A stretch of 8,327 nucleotides of DNA from an uncultured Ruminococcus sp. (GTDB lineage: Bacteria; Bacillota; Clostridia; Oscillospirales; Acutalibacteraceae). Location: assembly GCA_902802975.1 (NCBI GenBank), contig CADCOF010000124.1, positions 1 through 8,327 on the forward strand, read 5' to 3'. Position 1 is the first letter of the stretch; each line of letters begins with the position of its first letter. This document shows, in pieces, positions 6,444 through 8,327 of the stretch. Both the position numbers and the translations under genes were made by a program. The notes under the pieces are model-generated. The model saw only the letters and a list, made by a program, of their open reading frames with translations. It was not told the DNA's origin and did not search any database.

Positions 6444-6517
6444 TTACTTGTGTGATCAGTGAAAAAATGAATATGTTGATTTTCAACTCTTAGGTAAGCC
6501 AAAAATTTATAAATATG

Positions 6518-6525
6518 AGGAGGAG
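6518..6525 (+). promoter_or_regulatory. Ribosome binding site that sets the start at 6530
   Basis: AGGAGGAG lies just before the ATG at 6530. The in-frame ATG at 6515 would place this site inside the coding region, so it is not the likely start. Confidence 0.75.
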
Positions 6526-6529
6526 TTAT

Positions 6530-7462
6530 ATGAGCAATACAGCTATATTTAATAAAAAACAAATTGTAAAATATCTTGTATCAACTTTTGGAATTGCATG
6601 GATAATACAAATCGGCGTTTATTTTTTGTCAAAAACCAATCTTGCGTCTATGTATCAATTAATTCTTGCGGTAATGATGTTTGTTCCCATGCTAGGTGTT
6701 GTTATTTCCGGTGCAAAAATAAAAGATATGGGATTCAAGCCAAAAATCAAAAAAAATATTAAATACATATTGATTGCTTGGTTTTCACCTGTAATATTGA
6801 CGGCACTCGGAGCAGCACTCTATTTTATTATTTTTCCGTCGCACTTTGATATAAGCGGAAATTACCTTGTTGAAAATTTTGGAGAGGATACATTAAAACA
6901 ATTGGAACAGCAAGGTTTAACATATCCTATATATATTTTGATTAGTATTATTTCTTGTATAACATATACACCGTTTTTAAATATGTTCTTTGCTCTTGGT
7001 GAAGAAGTCGGATGGCGAGGATTTCTTTATCCACAGTTAAAATCAAAATTCGGTTATAAATCGGGTAATATTATCGGCGGTGTAATTTGGGGTATATGGC
7101 ACTGGCCTCTCATTTGGCTTATTGGTTATGAGTACGGCACAGACTATATTGGATTCCCGGTAACAGGTATGTTGTTATTCTGCATTATAACCATAGGCTT
7201 GGGTATTATATGTGATTGGCTGTACGAAAAGAGTGACTGCATTTGGCTGCCGGCTCTTTTACATGGCTCTTTTAATGCGGCTGCAACAATACCTCTTTCT
7301 GTCACTAACGCAGACAACAGTTCAATGCGTTTGCTTGGTTCCGCTCCAAATGGCTTGATATCAGGACTGCCTATAATTGTATTTGCGTTGATACTCTTTA
7401 TTGGCATATTTTCTTCGCCATTACATAACCGTTGTCCTCAACAAAATTTCCAAAATTCATAG
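6530..7462 (+). CDS. CPBP-family intramembrane protease (CAAX protease/bacteriocin-processing)
   Basis: The protein has 310 residues from the ATG at 6530. About seven hydrophobic segments are visible near 12-33, 42-60, 76-102, 134-156, 179-200, 210-231 and 276-296. The three CPBP (Abi, PF02517) motifs are intact: EEVGWRG with E158, E159 and R163; WGIWHWP with H191; and LLHGSFNA with H245 and N249. These residues form the metal-type active site in Rce1-like proteases. Bacterial members act in prenyl-type processing, bacteriocin immunity or surface-protein maturation. No bacteriocin gene is adjacent, so the substrate is unknown. The gene is transcribed alone, divergently from the dockerin gene. 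The last residues (about 297-310) are hydrophilic and overlap a - strand open frame, which could mean the 3' end was altered by rearrangement. No clear terminator follows. Confidence 0.92.
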   Translation: MSNTAIFNKKQIVKYLVSTFGIAWIIQIGVYFLSKTNLASMYQLILAVMMFVPMLGVVISGAKIKDMGFKPKIKKNIKYILIAWFSPVILTALGAALYFIIFPSHFDISGNYLVENFGEDTLKQLEQQGLTYPIYILISIISCITYTPFLNMFFALGEEVGWRGFLYPQLKSKFGYKSGNIIGGVIWGIWHWPLIWLIGYEYGTDYIGFPVTGMLLFCIITIGLGIICDWLYEKSDCIWLPALLHGSFNAAATIPLSVTNADNSSMRLLGSAPNGLISGLPIIVFALILFIGIFSSPLHNRCPQQNFQNS

Positions 7463-7563
7463 CCTATGATATAGCTTTCGTGTTCAAGTATTATGCTGTA
7501 ATCAGAGCTTTTGATATTCGACCGATAAGATTTTACATATTTTGTTAAAACAGCGAGCAAGGG
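7438..7563 (-). other. Open frame, possible gene remnant
   Basis: An open - strand frame of 41 codons lies between a TAA (7564-7566) and a TGA (7438-7440). It contains KSYRSNIKSSDYSIILEHES and ends in IIGYEFWKFC. The composition looks protein-like, but there is no start codon with a ribosome binding site and I recognise no family. It overlaps the last 25 nt of the CPBP gene. It may be the C-terminal scrap of a decayed gene or chance. Confidence 0.2.
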
Positions 7564-7570
7564 TTATACA

Positions 7571-7678
7571 TTACATATATGCCTCTTTCGGCACGCCCCA
7601 TTTTGCATTGAACCACTCAGCAGCAAAGTCCTTTAATTCAGATCTTTCTCTTAATGTGATGAATGAATATTCTTTCAT
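7571..7678 (-). pseudogene. N-terminal stub of a GNAT acetyltransferase
   Basis: An ATG at 7678 on the - strand is preceded by AAAGGAG (7688-7694) at 9-nt spacing. It opens a 35-codon frame beginning MKEYSFITLRERSELKDFAA, with AEWFNAKWGVPKEAYM at the end, then TAA (7571-7573). This matches, from memory, the N-terminus of a common Firmicutes GNAT family in which a region like LRERPEL...AAEWF..KWG.P.EAY leads into the acetyl-CoA-binding domain. Normal proteins of this kind run to about 140-160 residues. Here the frame stops where the family continues, and no acetyl-CoA-binding motif follows in any frame. It is read as a truncated, non-functional copy. Expression of the stub is possible because the ribosome binding site is good. 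Confidence 0.6.
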
Positions 7679-7745
7679 AAAGTATTTCTCCTTTGTTTTT
7701 TTAATATTTTGGTATACCTGCCTTATTCTTAACAGCCATCTTTAG

Positions 7746-7874
7746 TCAATAAGCAAGCTGTTCAGCGTCATCTTTCACAAGCACTATTTTGTGATCCTTA
7801 CGCTTGTCCAAGTAATATCTTGCACTTATTTTTGTATTCCTTCTTTCGTTATTTTTCAATGCAGCTTTATAAAG
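7746..7874 (-). other. Open frame, possible gene remnant
   Basis: A - strand frame of 42 codons between TAA (7875-7877) and TGA (7746-7748) includes KNNERRNTKISARYYLDKRK and ends in IVLVKDDAEQLAY. The lysine and aspartate-rich composition is protein-like. There is no ribosome binding site before its possible TTG start (7859) and I recognise no family. With the neighbouring stub it makes the stretch 7463-7914 look like decayed coding DNA on the - strand. No intact gene, RNA gene or repeat was seen in that stretch. Confidence 0.22.
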
Positions 7875-7914
7875 TTATTATTCATGAACGGCTGTACAAA
7901 AAACTGAACAATAT

Positions 7915-8327
7915 TTATAATTCCTTATGACTATATATCAGTAAAGATATAAACCATGACAAAACGTATGAGAATAAAGAAAAGGTCATAAATATCAGAC
8001 TATGTTCAAGATCGGGCACAGTTGCCTCGCCATTCTCAATCATTGCATCACAGTAACCAACTATCACGCCGCAAATTGTTATCGAAAGAAAAAAAGCAGC
8101 AATCCCAGCTTTTGAACCCAAACCCCCAGTAACAGGCAGAAGTATCGAACACATTATAAGTGATGCCGAGACAACGAGTATAAGCACAGAAAGCTGTTCA
8201 CTTCGGCTACTGCCGTTTACAGAAAAAAACTATAAGATCAAAAATTGCAGCTGCCATCATCACAACTAAAACGGATACGATTACCGATATATATTTTGAA
8301 TGGATATAATCGCTGCGTTTTCCGATA
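7915..8327 (-). pseudogene. Membrane-protein gene, 3' part, frameshifted and cut by the window end
   Basis: Two overlapping - strand frames encode adjoining parts of one hydrophobic protein. The upstream part (8326 to a TAG at 8207-8209) reads IGKRSDYIHSKYISVIVSVL and then VVMMAAAIFDLIVF. The downstream part (open to the TAA at 7915-7917) reads GSSRSEQLSVLILVVSASLI and continues through three more hydrophobic stretches to IYSHKEL. The break falls at seven consecutive T on the coding strand (A run 8223-8229 on +). Removing one T would join the frames as DLIVFSVNGSSRSEQLSVL. The joined product has about four predicted membrane helices in the visible 137 or so residues. The family was not recognised. 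The frameshift may be a true mutation, slippage or a sequencing error. The 5' end is outside the window. Confidence 0.55.

Noticed and set aside
6467..6493. An eight-codon frame (MNMLIFNS) in the CPBP leader as a possible leader peptide
   Set aside because: It has no usable ribosome binding site, no run of a regulatory amino acid, and no terminator or antiterminator hairpin after it.
6530..7462. A bacteriocin or abortive-infection defence system based on the CPBP gene
   Set aside because: No precursor peptide, transporter, regulator or toxin is adjacent, so the family name alone does not support a system.
7542..7745. A + strand open frame of 67 codons
   Set aside because: It is antisense to the GNAT stub, has no ribosome binding site, and its product resembles no protein type.
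8187..8187. GTG at 8187 (- strand) as the true start of an intact 90-residue membrane protein
   Set aside because: There is no convincing ribosome binding site, and the upstream frame supplies a matching hydrophobic continuation broken only by one base.

Overview
The window looks like a low-GC Gram-positive gut Clostridia, most likely a Ruminococcus or close Oscillospiraceae relative. The grounds are AT-rich spacers, AGGAGG-type ribosome binding sites with several GTG starts, a SpoIIM-like sporulation protein, and a secreted protein ending in a type I dockerin. The genus is inferred from gene content and style, not from a marker gene.

Left part (1-4800, all + strand). Positions 1-85 look like the right-hand end of an IS200/IS605-type element whose body lies outside the window. 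Next is a monocistronic gene for a TrpB2-type tryptophan synthase beta chain, with its own consensus promoter and terminator. A second promoter at 1656-1684 starts a probable four-gene operon: a small six-helix membrane protein of unknown function, proC (last step of proline synthesis), a SpoIIM-like five-helix membrane protein, and a YesL/DUF624-like six-helix protein with an acidic cytoplasmic tail. A 12-bp perfect hairpin at 4755-4788 ends this operon and probably also the convergent dockerin gene.

Middle part (4840-7462). A secreted protein with two diverged copies of a carbohydrate-binding-like module and a C-terminal dockerin is encoded on the - strand. A CPBP-family (CAAX protease/bacteriocin-processing) membrane protein is encoded on the + strand. 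The two are divergent from near-consensus promoters whose -35 boxes are about 50 bp apart, with a perfect DnaA-box sequence between them. The dockerin mRNA would carry a roughly 180-nt leader holding at least four hairpins. One of these is related to the hairpin at the IS-like end at position 50-75: 17 identical bases, interrupted by a 9-base insertion in the first copy.

Right part (7463-8327) has no intact gene. On the - strand it holds an N-terminal stub of a GNAT acetyltransferase stopped after 35 codons, two short open frames that may be gene remnants, and the 3' part of a membrane-protein gene. That last gene has a frameshift at a run of seven T (coding strand) and runs off the window.

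No complete new defence or mobile system is visible. The observations most worth following are the structured dockerin leader and its link to the IS-like end, and the two-module dockerin protein.
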